Positions 50,648-59,686 are shown, numbered from the stretch's first letter. The stretch: DNA of 64,000 nt from Saccharothrix sp. ALI-22-I (GCF_001984175.1 NZ_MTQP01000065.1:347127-411126), one strand, 5' to 3'. Program-made: numbers and translations. Notes: generated by a model from the letters alone, not told the origin.

Positions 50648-52726
50648 TCAAGCCGTCACCGCCAACGCGAACGGCAGCACGGCCGACGCCCCGGCCCGCC
50701 GCAGCAGCCGGGCGGCCACCGTCATCGTCCACCCCGTGTCGATCCGGTCGTCCACCAACAACACCGGACCATCCACAGTGGACAGATCGGGCACGCCGGA
50801 CTCCCTCACCAACCCGGCCAACCGCTGCGCGCTGTTCGCCCGGTGCGTGGCCTCGCCCAGCCACACCTGCCCGAGCAGCGGCAGCCGCCCGACCGCCGAG
50901 ATCCGCTGCCCGAAGCTGCCCACCAGCGCCGGCCTGGTCCGCGACCCGACCGTCACCACACCGACCGGCCGTTCCGCCCAACCCCACGCGGACAGCACCT
51001 TCACGCACGCGGCGAACACGTCCTCCGGGATCTCCTGGTCCTCCGCCCCGAACAGCGACCGCAACCGGTTGCCCCAGCCGATATCGGTCAACCGCCCCAA
51101 CGCCCGCCCCGTCGCCGCGCTCTCGCCCGGCGGGATCTTCCCGGACAACGACACCCCGGCCGCCGCCATCCCGGTCGGCCACAGCTTGCGCGGCTCCACC
51201 TCGACACCGGGCCGCAGCAGCCGTTCCCGCGCCGCCGACGCCGCCGTGTCCGACACCTCCGCCGAGGGCCGCTGCCCCGTGCAGTTGTCGCACCGCCCGC
51301 ACGGCGCCGCGTGCGGGTCGTCCAACTGCCGCAACAGGAACTCCATCCGGCAGCCGTCGGTCGCCAGGTAGTCCAGCACCGCCTGCCGCTCCACCTGCCG
51401 CGCCGCCTCGATCCGCTCGTACCGCTCGGCGTCGTAGGACCACGGCTGTCCCGTCGACACCCAGCCGCCGCGCACCCGCCGCACGGCGCCGTCCACGTCG
51501 AGCACCTTCAGCACCACTTCCAGCCGGGTGCGCGACAACTCCACCATCGGCTCCAACGCGGCCGTCGACATCGCCCGGTCCGGTGGCAACACGTCGAGCA
51601 CCTGCCGCACCACCCGTTCCGGTGGGAACGCCAGCGATGCGAAGTAGGCCCAGATGTCCTTGTCCTCCGGGCCGGGCAGCAACAGCACCTCGGCCCGCTC
51701 CACCCCACGACCCGCGCGGCCGATCTGCTGGTAGTAGGCGATGGGGGAGGGCGGCGCGCCCAGGTGCACCACGAACCCCAGGTCCGGCTTGTCGAACCCC
51801 ATGCCCAGCGCCGACGTGGCCACCAGGGCTTTGACCCGGTTCGCCAGCAGGTCTTCCTCGGCGCGCTGGCGTTCCGCCGGGTCGGTGCGCCCGGAGTACG
51901 CCGTCACCTCGTACCCGCGTTCACGCAGGAACGCCGCCACGTCGTCCGCCGAGGCCACCGTCAGGGTGTAGATGATCCCCGAGCCGGGCAGCTGCTCCAA
52001 CCGTTCGGCCAGCCACCCCAGCCTGGCCTCGGCGGTGGGCAGCCGCACCGCCGACAGCCGCAGGCTCTCCCGGTCCAGCGGCCCGCGCAGCACCAGCGTG
52101 TCCGTGCCGGCGCCCAGCCCGAGCTGGTCGGCCACGTCCCGCACCACCCGGTCGTTGGCCGTGGCCGTGGTGGCGAGCACCGGCACCCCGGCCGGCAGCT
52201 CGGTCAGCAACGTCCGCAGCCGCCGGTAGTCCGGCCGGAAGTCGTGGCCCCAGTCGGAGATGCAGTGCGCCTCGTCCACCACCAGCAGCCCCGCCGACGC
52301 GGTCAACGACGGCAGCACGGTGTCCCGGAAGTCGGGGTTGTTCAGCCGCTCCGGCGACACCAGCAGCACGTCGACCGCACCGGACGCCACCCGGTCCTGC
52401 ACGTCCTGCCACTGGTCGGTGTTGGCCGAGTTGATCGTCGCCGCGTGCACGCCCGCCCGCGCGGCGGCGTCGACCTGGTTGCGCATCAACGCCAGCAACG
52501 GCGACACGATCACCGTCGGCCCCTCGCCCAGGGACCGCAGCAACGCCGTGGCGATGAAGTACACGGCGGACTTGCCCCACCCGGTCCGCTGCACCACCAG
52601 CGCCCGCCGCCGCCCGGACACCAGCGCGTGGATGGCCGTCCACTGGTCGTCCCGCAGCACGGCCTGTGGGCCCGCCAAAGCCCTCAGCCGTTCCTCGGCC
52701 AGTTCGCGGAGTGCGCTGTCGTCCAT
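50648..52726 (-). CDS. RecQ-like DNA helicase with phosphoribosyltransferase-like C-terminus
   Basis: The protein has 692 aa. Start ATG 52726 (MDDSALREL) is preferred over the longer open frame, which codes poorly. Helicase motifs include RDDQWTAIHALV (motif 0), QRTGWGKSAVYF (Walker A), VVDEAHCISDWGHDFRPDYRRL (DEAH), VLATTATANDRV and ATSALGMGFDKPDLGFVVH, then QQIGRAGR. A RecQ zinc site (CGRCDNCTG) follows near residue 480. The last ~150 residues (GPVLLVDDRIDTGWTMTVAARLLRRAGASAVLPFALA) carry the PRPP-binding motif of type I phosphoribosyltransferases. This fusion occurs in actinobacteria; its purpose is not established. No HRDC domain is seen. Confidence 0.93.
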   Translation of the reverse strand: MDDSALRELAEERLRALAGPQAVLRDDQWTAIHALVSGRRRALVVQRTGWGKSAVYFIATALLRSLGEGPTVIVSPLLALMRNQVDAAARAGVHAATINSANTDQWQDVQDRVASGAVDVLLVSPERLNNPDFRDTVLPSLTASAGLLVVDEAHCISDWGHDFRPDYRRLRTLLTELPAGVPVLATTATANDRVVRDVADQLGLGAGTDTLVLRGPLDRESLRLSAVRLPTAEARLGWLAERLEQLPGSGIIYTLTVASADDVAAFLRERGYEVTAYSGRTDPAERQRAEEDLLANRVKALVATSALGMGFDKPDLGFVVHLGAPPSPIAYYQQIGRAGRGVERAEVLLLPGPEDKDIWAYFASLAFPPERVVRQVLDVLPPDRAMSTAALEPMVELSRTRLEVVLKVLDVDGAVRRVRGGWVSTGQPWSYDAERYERIEAARQVERQAVLDYLATDGCRMEFLLRQLDDPHAAPCGRCDNCTGQRPSAEVSDTAASAARERLLRPGVEVEPRKLWPTGMAAAGVSLSGKIPPGESAATGRALGRLTDIGWGNRLRSLFGAEDQEIPEDVFAACVKVLSAWGWAERPVGVVTVGSRTRPALVGSFGQRISAVGRLPLLGQVWLGEATHRANSAQRLAGLVRESGVPDLSTVDGPVLLVDDRIDTGWTMTVAARLLRRAGASAVLPFALAVTA

Positions 52727-52946
52727 TGTCGGATTGTCCTCGCTCGCTCGGACGGCTCGGTCGCCGGGAAAGTCGGTCGTCCGGGGCGACCTCGCGTCAC
52801 ACCATGACAGGTGCCCCCGACAATCCGAGGCCCGGTCCCGCACCACCGCCACCCGCGATCACTCGATCGATACCGCTGCTCAGCGGCGTCCAGCCCAGTG
52901 AGAACCTCCAAGACAGCCACGACCGGGTGACCGTAGGCTGGAGGAC

Positions 52947-54212
52947 GTGACTGATGACCTGCGCGAACAGGTGCACGCCGCAGCCAGGCGCGCCCGTGTC
53001 GCCGCCAACGAGCTCGTCCTCGCCACCCGTGACAGCAAGGACGCCGCACTGCACGAGATGGCCGCCGCACTGCGCACCCGCGCCACCGAGGTGCTGGAGG
53101 CCAACGCCAAGGATCTCGAAGCGGGCAAGGCCGCCGGGCTCACCCAGGGCCTGCTGGACCGCCTCGCGCTGACCGAGGCGCGCATCGAGGGCGTGGCCCA
53201 GGGCCTGGAGACGGTGGCCGGCCTCCCGGACCCGATCGGCGAGGTGCTGCGCGGCTCGATCCTGCCCAACGGTCTGGAGCTCAAGCAGGTCCGCGTCCCG
53301 ATGGGCGTGGTCGGCATGGTCTACGAGGCCCGCCCGAACGTCACCGTGGACGCGGCCGGCCTGGCGTTGAAGTCCGGCAACGCGGCACTGCTGCGCGGTT
53401 CGTCCACCGCCGAGCACTCGAACACCGCGCTGGTCGCGATCCTGCGCGACGCGCTGGAGACCACAGGTCTGCCCGCCGACTCCGTGCAGCTGCTGCCGTG
53501 CCACGACCGCGCCTCGGTCACCCACCTGATCACCGCGCGCGGCCTGGTCGACCTGGTGATCCCGCGCGGCGGCGCCGGTCTGATCAACGCCGTCGTGCAG
53601 CAGGCCACCGTGCCGACCATCGAGACCGGCGTGGGCAACGTGCACGTGTACGTGGACGCGAGTGCCGACCTCGACATGGCGCAGCGCATCGTGCTCAACT
53701 CCAAGACCCGCCGCGTCAGCGTGTGCAACGCGGCCGAATCGCTGCTGGTGCACGCGTCCATCGCGGACGAGTTCGTGCCCCGCATCACCGACGCCCTCAT
53801 CGCGCAGAACGTCACCGTCCACGGCGACGACCGGTTCGCGAGCGACCCCAGGGTGCAGACCGCGACCGACGAGGACTGGGACACCGAGTACCAGTCCCTG
53901 GACATCGCCGCCCGCGTGGTCGGCTCGATCGACGAGGCCATCGAGCACATCGCCGAGCACGGCTCCGGCCACACCGAGGCGATCGTGACCAGCGACCTGG
54001 CCGCGGCCCGCCGGTTCACCACGCGGGTCGACGCGGCGGCGGTCATGGTCAACGCGTCCACCGCGTTCACCGACGGCGGCGAGTTCGGCATGGGCGCGGA
54101 GATCGGCATCTCCACCCAGAAGCTGCACGCCCGCGGCCCGATGGGCCTGTCCGAGCTGACCTCGTCCAAGTGGGTGGTCTGGGGCGAGGGGCACGTCCGG
54201 TCGACATCGTGA
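52947..54212 (+). CDS. proA: Glutamate-5-semialdehyde dehydrogenase
   Basis: The protein has 421 aa. It has the gamma-glutamyl phosphate reductase pattern: MGVVGMVYEARPNVTVDAAGLALKSGNAALLRG, DLVIPRGGAGLINAVVQQ, the catalytic cysteine in RRVSVCNAAESLLVH, ETGVGNVHVYVD and a C-terminal GEFGMGAEIGISTQKLHARGPMGL. It performs the second step of proline synthesis, after ProB. Start GTG 52947. The stop overlaps the TetR-gene start (GTGA), so the regulator may be cotranscribed with proA. Confidence 0.97.
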   Translation: MTDDLREQVHAAARRARVAANELVLATRDSKDAALHEMAAALRTRATEVLEANAKDLEAGKAAGLTQGLLDRLALTEARIEGVAQGLETVAGLPDPIGEVLRGSILPNGLELKQVRVPMGVVGMVYEARPNVTVDAAGLALKSGNAALLRGSSTAEHSNTALVAILRDALETTGLPADSVQLLPCHDRASVTHLITARGLVDLVIPRGGAGLINAVVQQATVPTIETGVGNVHVYVDASADLDMAQRIVLNSKTRRVSVCNAAESLLVHASIADEFVPRITDALIAQNVTVHGDDRFASDPRVQTATDEDWDTEYQSLDIAARVVGSIDEAIEHIAEHGSGHTEAIVTSDLAAARRFTTRVDAAAVMVNASTAFTDGGEFGMGAEIGISTQKLHARGPMGLSELTSSKWVVWGEGHVRSTS

Positions 54213-54769
54213 GCAGGCCCCGGGACGCCGCCGCGACCAAGGCGGCGTTGCTGGACGCCGCCACGAAGCTGTTCGGTGAACGCGGGTTCGACCGCACCAC
54301 GGTGCGGGACATCGCGAACCTGGCGGGCGTGAACCAGGCCCTGTTGTTCCGCTATTTCGGCAGCAAGGACACCCTGTTCGCGACCGTGCTGGCCACGCAG
54401 AGCCGTGAGCTGCTGGAGGACTCGCCCGCCGAGCACCTGTTGCGCAACGTGCTGCTGCGGATGTTGGAGGAGAAGCCGAGGCGCGAGGACCACCCGCTGT
54501 ACGCGGTGTTGCGGTCCTCGCACCACGACTCGTCGGCCGAGCTCGTGCGGCGGCAACTGGGGGAGGAGTACGCGCGCGCTCTGGCGTCCCTCACGGACTC
54601 GGACGACGCTCAGCTGCGCGCGGACCTCGTGCTGGCGTGGATAGTGGGCATCGGTGTGCTGCGGACCGTGTTCGGCAAACAGCCCCTCGCCGGCGCGGAC
54701 AGCGCCGACGTGGCGGCTCTGGTCACCAAGGCCGCCTCGGTGTTGCTGGAACACACGGAAGCTGGTTGA
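54209..54769 (+). CDS. TetR-family regulator
   Basis: This 186-aa protein starts at GTG 54209, overlapping the proA stop. The N-terminal helix-turn-helix domain is clear (AALLDAATKLFGERGFDRTTVRDIANLAGVNQALLFRYFGSKDTLFATVL). The C-terminal ligand-binding part is typical in length. It is followed by a P450 gene whose promoter carries a palindrome (TGTAAGC-4 nt-GCTTACA) at the expected start of transcription. This makes it the likely repressor of the P450/ferredoxin pair, responding to an unknown ligand. Confidence 0.9.
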   Translation: MSRPRDAAATKAALLDAATKLFGERGFDRTTVRDIANLAGVNQALLFRYFGSKDTLFATVLATQSRELLEDSPAEHLLRNVLLRMLEEKPRREDHPLYAVLRSSHHDSSAELVRRQLGEEYARALASLTDSDDAQLRADLVLAWIVGIGVLRTVFGKQPLAGADSADVAALVTKAASVLLEHTEAG

Positions 54770-54794
54770 CGGTCCGTAGCGATCTGCCTACTGT
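54766..54794 (+). promoter_or_regulatory. Promoter of the P450/ferredoxin pair
   Basis: TTGACG (54766-54771) and TACTGT (54789-54794) are spaced by 17 bp, a good match to the main sigma consensus. The -35 box begins within the final codons of the TetR gene. Transcription would start at about 54801, inside the palindromic operator. Confidence 0.75.
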
Positions 54795-54798
54795 CGGA

Positions 54799-54816
54799 TG
54801 TAAGCGACTGCTTACA
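54799..54816. promoter_or_regulatory. Palindromic operator, likely TetR site
   Basis: TGTAAGCGACTGCTTACA is a palindrome with perfect 7-bp arms and a 4-bp centre, 5 bp downstream of the -10 box. Its place across the predicted transcription start fits repression by the adjacent TetR protein. Confidence 0.75.
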
Positions 54817-54827
54817 TGGGGGTACCG

Positions 54828-56012
54828 ATGGAGATCAGGCCCTACCCGTTCACCGAGCTCGACAACCTCGAACTGCACCCCGGCTACCTGGAGCTGCAAC
54901 GCGACGAGCCGGTGGCCAGGGTCCGGCTGCCCTACGGCGGCGACGCCTGGCTGGCCACCCGCTACGAGGACGTCAAGACCGTGCTCGCCGACCCGAGGTT
55001 CAGCCGTGCGGCGGTGATGGAGCCGGGCGCCGACGTGCCGCGCACCCTGCCCACCATGCCGACCGAGACGAACATCCTGAGCATGGACCCGCCGGACCAC
55101 ACGCGGCTGCGCAGGCTGGTCGCGAAGGCGTTCACCGCGCGGCGCACCGAGCAGCTGCGCGAGCGCGCCCAGGAGATCGTGGACGGCCTGCTGGACGAGA
55201 TGGAGCGGCAGGGCGCGCCCGCCGACCTGGTCGAGGCGCTGGCCATGCCGCTGCCCATCACGATCATCTGCGAGATGCTGGGCGTGCCGTTCGAGGACCG
55301 GGACAAGTTCCGGTCCTGGTCGGAGGCGGCGGTGGCGATCACCGCGTTCACCCACGAGGAGATCATCGCGGCCAACCAGTCGCTGCGCGTCTACATCGCC
55401 GAGCTGACCGAGCGCAAGCGCGCCGAGCCGGCCGACGACATGCTGTCCGTGCTGGTCGCGGCGCACGACAACGAGGACCGGCTGAGCACCGAGGAGCTGG
55501 TGTCGTTCGGGGTGGCGCTGCTGGTCGCGGGCCACGAGACCACCGCGAACCAGATCGGCAACTTCGTCTACCAGCTGCTGCGCCACCCCGACCGGCTCGG
55601 CGAGCTGCGCGCCGACCTGTCGCTGGTGCCCGCCGCGATCGAGGAGCTGCTGCGCATCACTCCGTTGGGTGGTTCCGCGGGCTTCCCCCGGATCGCGACG
55701 GCGGAGGTCGAGCTGTCCGGCGTGACGATCAAGCCCGGTGAGGCGGTGTTCGTCAACAACGTCGTGGCCAACCGCGACCCGTCGGTGTTCGACAACCCGA
55801 ACGAGCTGGACTTCCACCGCGAGCACAACCCGCACATCATGTTCGGCCACGGCGCGCACCACTGCATCGGCGCACCGCTGGCGCGGATGGAGTTGCAGGT
55901 CGCCATCGGCACCCTGCTCAAGCGGTTCCCGTTGCTCCGATTGGACGGTGACGTCGCGTTCAAGAAGGGCAGACTGATCCGTGGTCCGCAGGCCCTGTCC
56001 GTGAGGTGGTAG
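54828..56012 (+). CDS. Cytochrome P450
   Basis: The protein has 394 aa from ATG 54828, which has GGGGG at the right spacing; ATG 54816 overlaps the operator and is less likely. P450 features are VAGHETTANQ (I-helix, with the acid-alcohol pair E-T), EELLRIT (ExxR), and heme loop FGHGAHHCIGAPLARME with the ligand cysteine. MDPPDHTRLRRLVAKAF is the C-helix block. The size and pattern fit bacterial class I P450s (CYP105/107-like). A 3Fe-4S ferredoxin gene follows 4 bp later, its natural electron donor. The substrate is unknown. Confidence 0.95.
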   Translation: MEIRPYPFTELDNLELHPGYLELQRDEPVARVRLPYGGDAWLATRYEDVKTVLADPRFSRAAVMEPGADVPRTLPTMPTETNILSMDPPDHTRLRRLVAKAFTARRTEQLRERAQEIVDGLLDEMERQGAPADLVEALAMPLPITIICEMLGVPFEDRDKFRSWSEAAVAITAFTHEEIIAANQSLRVYIAELTERKRAEPADDMLSVLVAAHDNEDRLSTEELVSFGVALLVAGHETTANQIGNFVYQLLRHPDRLGELRADLSLVPAAIEELLRITPLGGSAGFPRIATAEVELSGVTIKPGEAVFVNNVVANRDPSVFDNPNELDFHREHNPHIMFGHGAHHCIGAPLARMELQVAIGTLLKRFPLLRLDGDVAFKKGRLIRGPQALSVRW

Positions 56013-56016
56013 TCGC

Positions 56017-56238
56017 ATGAGCAAGTGGACGATCGAGCTGGACCGCGGCGCCTGTATCGGCAGCGGCATGTGCACGTCGATGGCGCCGGACCACTTCCGG
56101 CTCGACGGCGGCACGTCCACGCCGATCAACGAGACCGTCGAGGAGGACGAAGCGGTCATCGACGCGGCCGAGTCCTGCCCGATGGAGGCCATCCTGGTCC
56201 GATCGACCGACGGCACCGTACTGGCGCCGCAGCCCTAG
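56017..56238 (+). CDS. Ferredoxin of the 3Fe-4S type
   Basis: The protein has 73 aa. The cluster ligands are C13 and C19 in GACIGSGMC and a later cysteine in ESCPMEAI, with the second cysteine of a 4Fe-4S site replaced (GSGM), the pattern of P450-partner 3Fe-4S ferredoxins. It lies 4 bp after the P450 gene, so the two are cotranscribed. It would pass electrons from a ferredoxin reductase, not encoded nearby, to the P450. Confidence 0.92.
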   Translation: MSKWTIELDRGACIGSGMCTSMAPDHFRLDGGTSTPINETVEEDEAVIDAAESCPMEAILVRSTDGTVLAPQP

Positions 56239-56434
56239 CCGAAAAGTTCAGCCGATCGCGTCATGGCGGCGTGCGGGGCACGTTCCACTGTCGCGCGGCT
56301 CTGTTTCGAGGTGGGTCGCGTGATCCGCGGATGCGACCCCCTCCCCTTGGGCCGCGGCCGGGAGTCGAGTGCGCGGGAGGCCTTTCGGGGAGCGACCGGC
56401 CGCCCGCGCACCACCCGAACTAGGCTCACCTCCC

Positions 56435-57028
56435 ATGTCGAACCGGCGGATCGGCGTCATGGGTGGCACCTTCGACCCGGTGCACCACGGCCACCTGGTC
56501 GCGGCCAGCGAGGTCCAGGCACGGTTCGACCTGGACGAAGTCGTCTTCGTGCCGACCGGTCAGCCCTGGCAGAAGAGCGAACGCGAGGTCAGCGCCGCCG
56601 AGGACCGCTACCTGATGACGGTCATCGCCACCGCGTCCAACCCGCGGTTCTCGGTCAGCCGGGTCGACATCGACCGGTCCGGGCCCACGTACACGATCGA
56701 CACGCTCACCGACCTCAAGGTGGCGCACCGGAACGCGGACCTGTTCTTCATCACCGGCGCGGACGCGTTGGAGCAGATCCTGTCGTGGCGGCGGGCGGAC
56801 GACGTGTTCGGCCTCGCGCACTTCATCGGCGTCACCAGACCGGGCTACGAGCTGGACGACACCCACCTGCCGCCCGGTGCGGTGTCGCTGGTGGAGGTGC
56901 CCGCGATGGCCATCTCGTCCACCGCCGTGCGGGCCCGGACGGCGTCCGGACTGCCGGTCTGGTACCTCGTGCCGGATGGTGTCGTTCAGTACATCTCCAA
57001 GCGCGGGCTTTACTCGATGCCGGACTGA
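56435..57028 (+). CDS. nadD: Nicotinate-mononucleotide adenylyltransferase
   Basis: The protein has 197 aa. Nucleotidyltransferase motifs are GVMGGTFDPVHHGHLVAASE (with HxGH) and the C-terminal AISSTAVRAR (ISSTxxR). It forms NaAD from NaMN and ATP in NAD synthesis. Start ATG 56435 was chosen because the frame upstream codes poorly. It starts the conserved nadD-rsfS-gpgP-octT run. The 196-bp gap before it contains no gene. Confidence 0.96.
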   Translation: MSNRRIGVMGGTFDPVHHGHLVAASEVQARFDLDEVVFVPTGQPWQKSEREVSAAEDRYLMTVIATASNPRFSVSRVDIDRSGPTYTIDTLTDLKVAHRNADLFFITGADALEQILSWRRADDVFGLAHFIGVTRPGYELDDTHLPPGAVSLVEVPAMAISSTAVRARTASGLPVWYLVPDGVVQYISKRGLYSMPD

Positions 57029-57097
57029 GCCGGGACGCCGGTACCCTCATTGACTCGTGCGGGCGTATAGGCGTCCGCCGGTGTGATGAGGAGTGAC

Positions 57098-57493
57098 GTG
57101 GCAGCCACCGACGAGGCACGACGGTTGGCGCTGGCCGCCGCTGACGCGGCAGCCGACAAGAAAGCGCACGACGTGATCGTGCTCGACGTGTCCGACCAAC
57201 TGGTGATCACCGACGTGTTCGTGATCGCCTCCGCCGCCAACGAGCGGCAGGTCGGCGCGATCGTGGACAACGTTGAAGAGAAGTTGCGCGAGGCCGGCCG
57301 CAAGCCGGTCCGCCGTGAAGGCGCGCGCGAGGGGCGCTGGGTCCTGCTGGACTTCGTGGACGTGGTGGTGCACGTCCAGCACTCCGAGGAGCGCAGCTTC
57401 TACGGACTGGAGCGGCTGTGGAAGGACTGCCCGCAGATCGAGTTCGAGGCCCGGCCGGTGACCGATGATGCCGACGAGGTCGCCGAGGCATGA
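57098..57493 (+). CDS. rsfS: Ribosome silencing factor RsfS
   Basis: The protein has 131 aa. GTG 57098 is favoured by the GAGGAG 6-11 nt upstream; ATG 57083 precedes that site. Family pattern: ADKKAHDVIVLDVSDQLVITDVFVIASAANERQVGAIVDNVEEKL, then GRWVLLDFVDVVVHVQHSEERSFYGLERLWKDCP. It binds L14 and blocks subunit joining during starvation. It is coupled to the next gene by an ATGA overlap, as in other actinobacteria. Confidence 0.96.
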   Translation: MAATDEARRLALAAADAAADKKAHDVIVLDVSDQLVITDVFVIASAANERQVGAIVDNVEEKLREAGRKPVRREGAREGRWVLLDFVDVVVHVQHSEERSFYGLERLWKDCPQIEFEARPVTDDADEVAEA

Positions 57494-58104
57494 CCCTGAA
57501 CCGGCTCGTGCTGTGGCGGCACGGTGAGACCGACTACAACGCGACCGGCCGCATGCAGGGCCACCTGGACTCGGCGTTGACCGAGACCGGGTGGAACCAG
57601 GCGCGGTTCGCGGTGCCGGTGCTCGCCGGGTTCGCACCCGAGCTGGTGGTGGCCTCCGACCTGCACCGGGCCAAGGACACCGCGACGGTGTTCACCGAGG
57701 CGACCGGTGTCGGGTTGCGCATCGACGAGCGGCTGCGCGAGACGCACCTGGGCAAGTGGCAGGGGCTGACGACAGCCGAGATCGAGATGGAGTGGCCGGG
57801 CGCGCTGGACCGCTGGCGGGCCGACGGCACCCTCGCGCCGCCGGACGGCGAGAAGCGCGTGGAGGTCGCCGAGCGCGCTCTGGCCGTGGTGGACGAAGTG
57901 GACGCGGAGTTCTCCGGGACGGTCATGCTGTGCACGCACGGCGGCCTGATCAGCGCGTTGACCGGGCGGCTCCTGGAGTTGCCGATCGACCGGTGGGCGC
58001 TGCTGGGCGGGATCGGCAACTGCCACTGGACGGTGTTCACCCGCCGGCCGCACGGCGACGGCCGGTGGCGGCTGTCGTCTTACAACGCCGGAACCACCCG
58101 GTGA
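57490..58104 (+). CDS. gpgP: Histidine phosphatase, probable glucosyl-3-phosphoglycerate phosphatase
   Basis: The protein has 204 aa. The catalytic motif LWRHGETDYNATGRMQGHLDSALTETG holds the phosphorylated histidine, and MLCTHGGLISALTGRLL supplies the second histidine. The position between rsfS and the octT-like gene is the same as Rv2419c in Mycobacterium tuberculosis, whose product GpgP makes glucosylglycerate for methylglucose lipopolysaccharide. The assignment rests on this synteny as well as the family. It starts with an ATGA overlap and ends with one (GTGA). Confidence 0.82.
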   Translation: MTLNRLVLWRHGETDYNATGRMQGHLDSALTETGWNQARFAVPVLAGFAPELVVASDLHRAKDTATVFTEATGVGLRIDERLRETHLGKWQGLTTAEIEMEWPGALDRWRADGTLAPPDGEKRVEVAERALAVVDEVDAEFSGTVMLCTHGGLISALTGRLLELPIDRWALLGGIGNCHWTVFTRRPHGDGRWRLSSYNAGTTR

Positions 58105-58832
58105 GGCTGCTCGTCCTCGGCGATTCGCTGACGTTCCACGGTCCGCAAGGGCCGTTGCCCGCCGATCACCCCGGGTTGTGGCCGAACGTCGCCGCGTCGG
58201 CGTTGGGTGGGCACGCGGAGCTGGCGGCGGGGTTCGGCTGGACGGCCCGGGACGCCTGGTGGGCGTTGACCGGGGACCCGCGGGTGTGGTCGCTGTTGCC
58301 GCGCACGGACGTGTTGGTGCTGGCAGTGGGGCACATGGACACGCTGCCGTCGCCGTTGCCGACGTTCCTGCGGCAGGGGCTGCGCTACCTGCGGCCGGAC
58401 CGGCTGCGGCGCCGGGCGCGTGCCGGGTACCGGGCGGCGCAACCGGTGCTGGCGCGGCTGCTCGGCGGGTATCCGGTGGCGTTGCCGCCGCACCTGACCG
58501 TGCGGTACCTGGACGACTCGGTGCGCGCTGTGCGTGCTCTTGAGCCGGGGATCAGGGTGGTCGGGATGACGCCTTCGGTGCACCGTTCGCCGGCTTATGC
58601 CGGTGTGCACAGTGGACGTGCGGCGGCGGAGCGCGCGCTGCGCGGGTGGGCTCGTAGTGCCGGTGTGCCGCTTTTGGACATGCCGCCGTTGGTCGGCGAG
58701 CACGTTCGGTCACGGAGTGGCAACCCGGACGGTATGCACTGGGGCTGGGAAGGTCACGACCTGGTCGGGAACGCCATGGCGGAACTGATCCGGTCCGTGG
58801 CGGTCAGCCACTCGGGCCAGGCGGAGCCGTAG
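58101..58832 (+). CDS. octT: SGNH-type diglucosylglycerate octanoyltransferase-like protein
   Basis: The protein has 243 aa from GTG 58101, overlapping the gpgP stop. It has the SGNH/GDSL nucleophile block LLVLGDSLTFHGPQG and a C-terminal D-x-x-H pair (NPDGMHWGWEGHD), with AVGHMDTLPS as the oxyanion block. Position and overall pattern match Rv2418c (OctT), which adds octanoate to diglucosylglycerate in the methylglucose lipopolysaccharide pathway. The rest of that pathway is not in the window. Confidence 0.82.
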   Translation: MRLLVLGDSLTFHGPQGPLPADHPGLWPNVAASALGGHAELAAGFGWTARDAWWALTGDPRVWSLLPRTDVLVLAVGHMDTLPSPLPTFLRQGLRYLRPDRLRRRARAGYRAAQPVLARLLGGYPVALPPHLTVRYLDDSVRAVRALEPGIRVVGMTPSVHRSPAYAGVHSGRAAAERALRGWARSAGVPLLDMPPLVGEHVRSRSGNPDGMHWGWEGHDLVGNAMAELIRSVAVSHSGQAEP

Positions 58833-58843
58833 TCTCGGCACTC

Positions 58844-59686
58844 GTGTCCACCACGATCGTCACCGACTCCACGGCGTACCTGCCCGAGGGGTTCGCTGAG
58901 CGGCACGGCATCCGGGTCGTGCCGCTGCACGTGGCGGTGGACGGTCGCAGCAGGTTGGACGGTGTCGACTTCGGGCCGGCCGAGCTGGCGGCGGCGTTGG
59001 GCGAGCACCGCAGGGTGACCACGTCCCGGCCCACGCCTGGGGAGTTGGCCGAGGTGTACCGGTCGGTGTTGGCCGAGGGCGCCGAGGCGATCGTGTCGGT
59101 GCACCTGTCCCGTGAGCTCTCCGGCACGTGGGAGGCCGCCCGGCTGGCCGCGGAGGAGGTCGACCCGACCCGGATTCGGGTCGTCGACTCGCGGGCCACG
59201 GGCATGGGGCTGGGCTTCGCCGCGCTGGCCGCGTGCGCCGCCGATGGTGATGGGGCGTGCGCGGAGGCGGCCGCCGCTGCCGCCGCGTCGCGCATCAAGA
59301 TGTTCTTCTGCGTGGAAACCCTCGACCACCTGCGTCGGGGCGGCCGTATCGGCGCCGCGGCCGCGCTGGTGGGTACCGCGCTGGCGGTGAAGCCGCTCCT
59401 GCACGTCGACGACGGTCGGATCGTGCCGCTGGAGAAGGTGCGCACGATGAGCCGGGCCATCGGCCGTCTGGTGGACCTGGCGGCGTCGGCGGCGGGTTCC
59501 GGGCCGGTCGGTCTGGCTGTCCACCACCTGGCCGCGCCGGAGCGCGCGGCGGAACTCGCGACCCTGCTGGACGAACGCGTCCCCGGCTCGGCCGGCTGCC
59601 TGATTTCCGAGGTCGGAGCGGTGATCGGCGCCCACACGGGCCCCGGTGTGCTGGGCGTGGTGGTCCTGCCCGGCGGGGTGTCCTAG
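58844..59686 (+). CDS. DegV-family fatty-acid-binding protein
   Basis: This 280-aa protein starts at GTG 58844 (VSTTIVTDSTAYLPEGFAERHGIRVVPLHVAVDG). It has TSRPTPGEL, VHLSRELSGTWEAARLAAEE, VVDSRATGMGLGFAALAA and LDHLRRGGRIGAAAALVGTALAVKPLL, typical DegV blocks. DegV proteins bind a fatty acid between two domains and in some bacteria (FakB) deliver it to a fatty-acid kinase; no such kinase is nearby. It occupies the same place as Rv2417c after octT. Confidence 0.92.
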   Translation: MSTTIVTDSTAYLPEGFAERHGIRVVPLHVAVDGRSRLDGVDFGPAELAAALGEHRRVTTSRPTPGELAEVYRSVLAEGAEAIVSVHLSRELSGTWEAARLAAEEVDPTRIRVVDSRATGMGLGFAALAACAADGDGACAEAAAAAAASRIKMFFCVETLDHLRRGGRIGAAAALVGTALAVKPLLHVDDGRIVPLEKVRTMSRAIGRLVDLAASAAGSGPVGLAVHHLAAPERAAELATLLDERVPGSAGCLISEVGAVIGAHTGPGVLGVVVLPGGVS

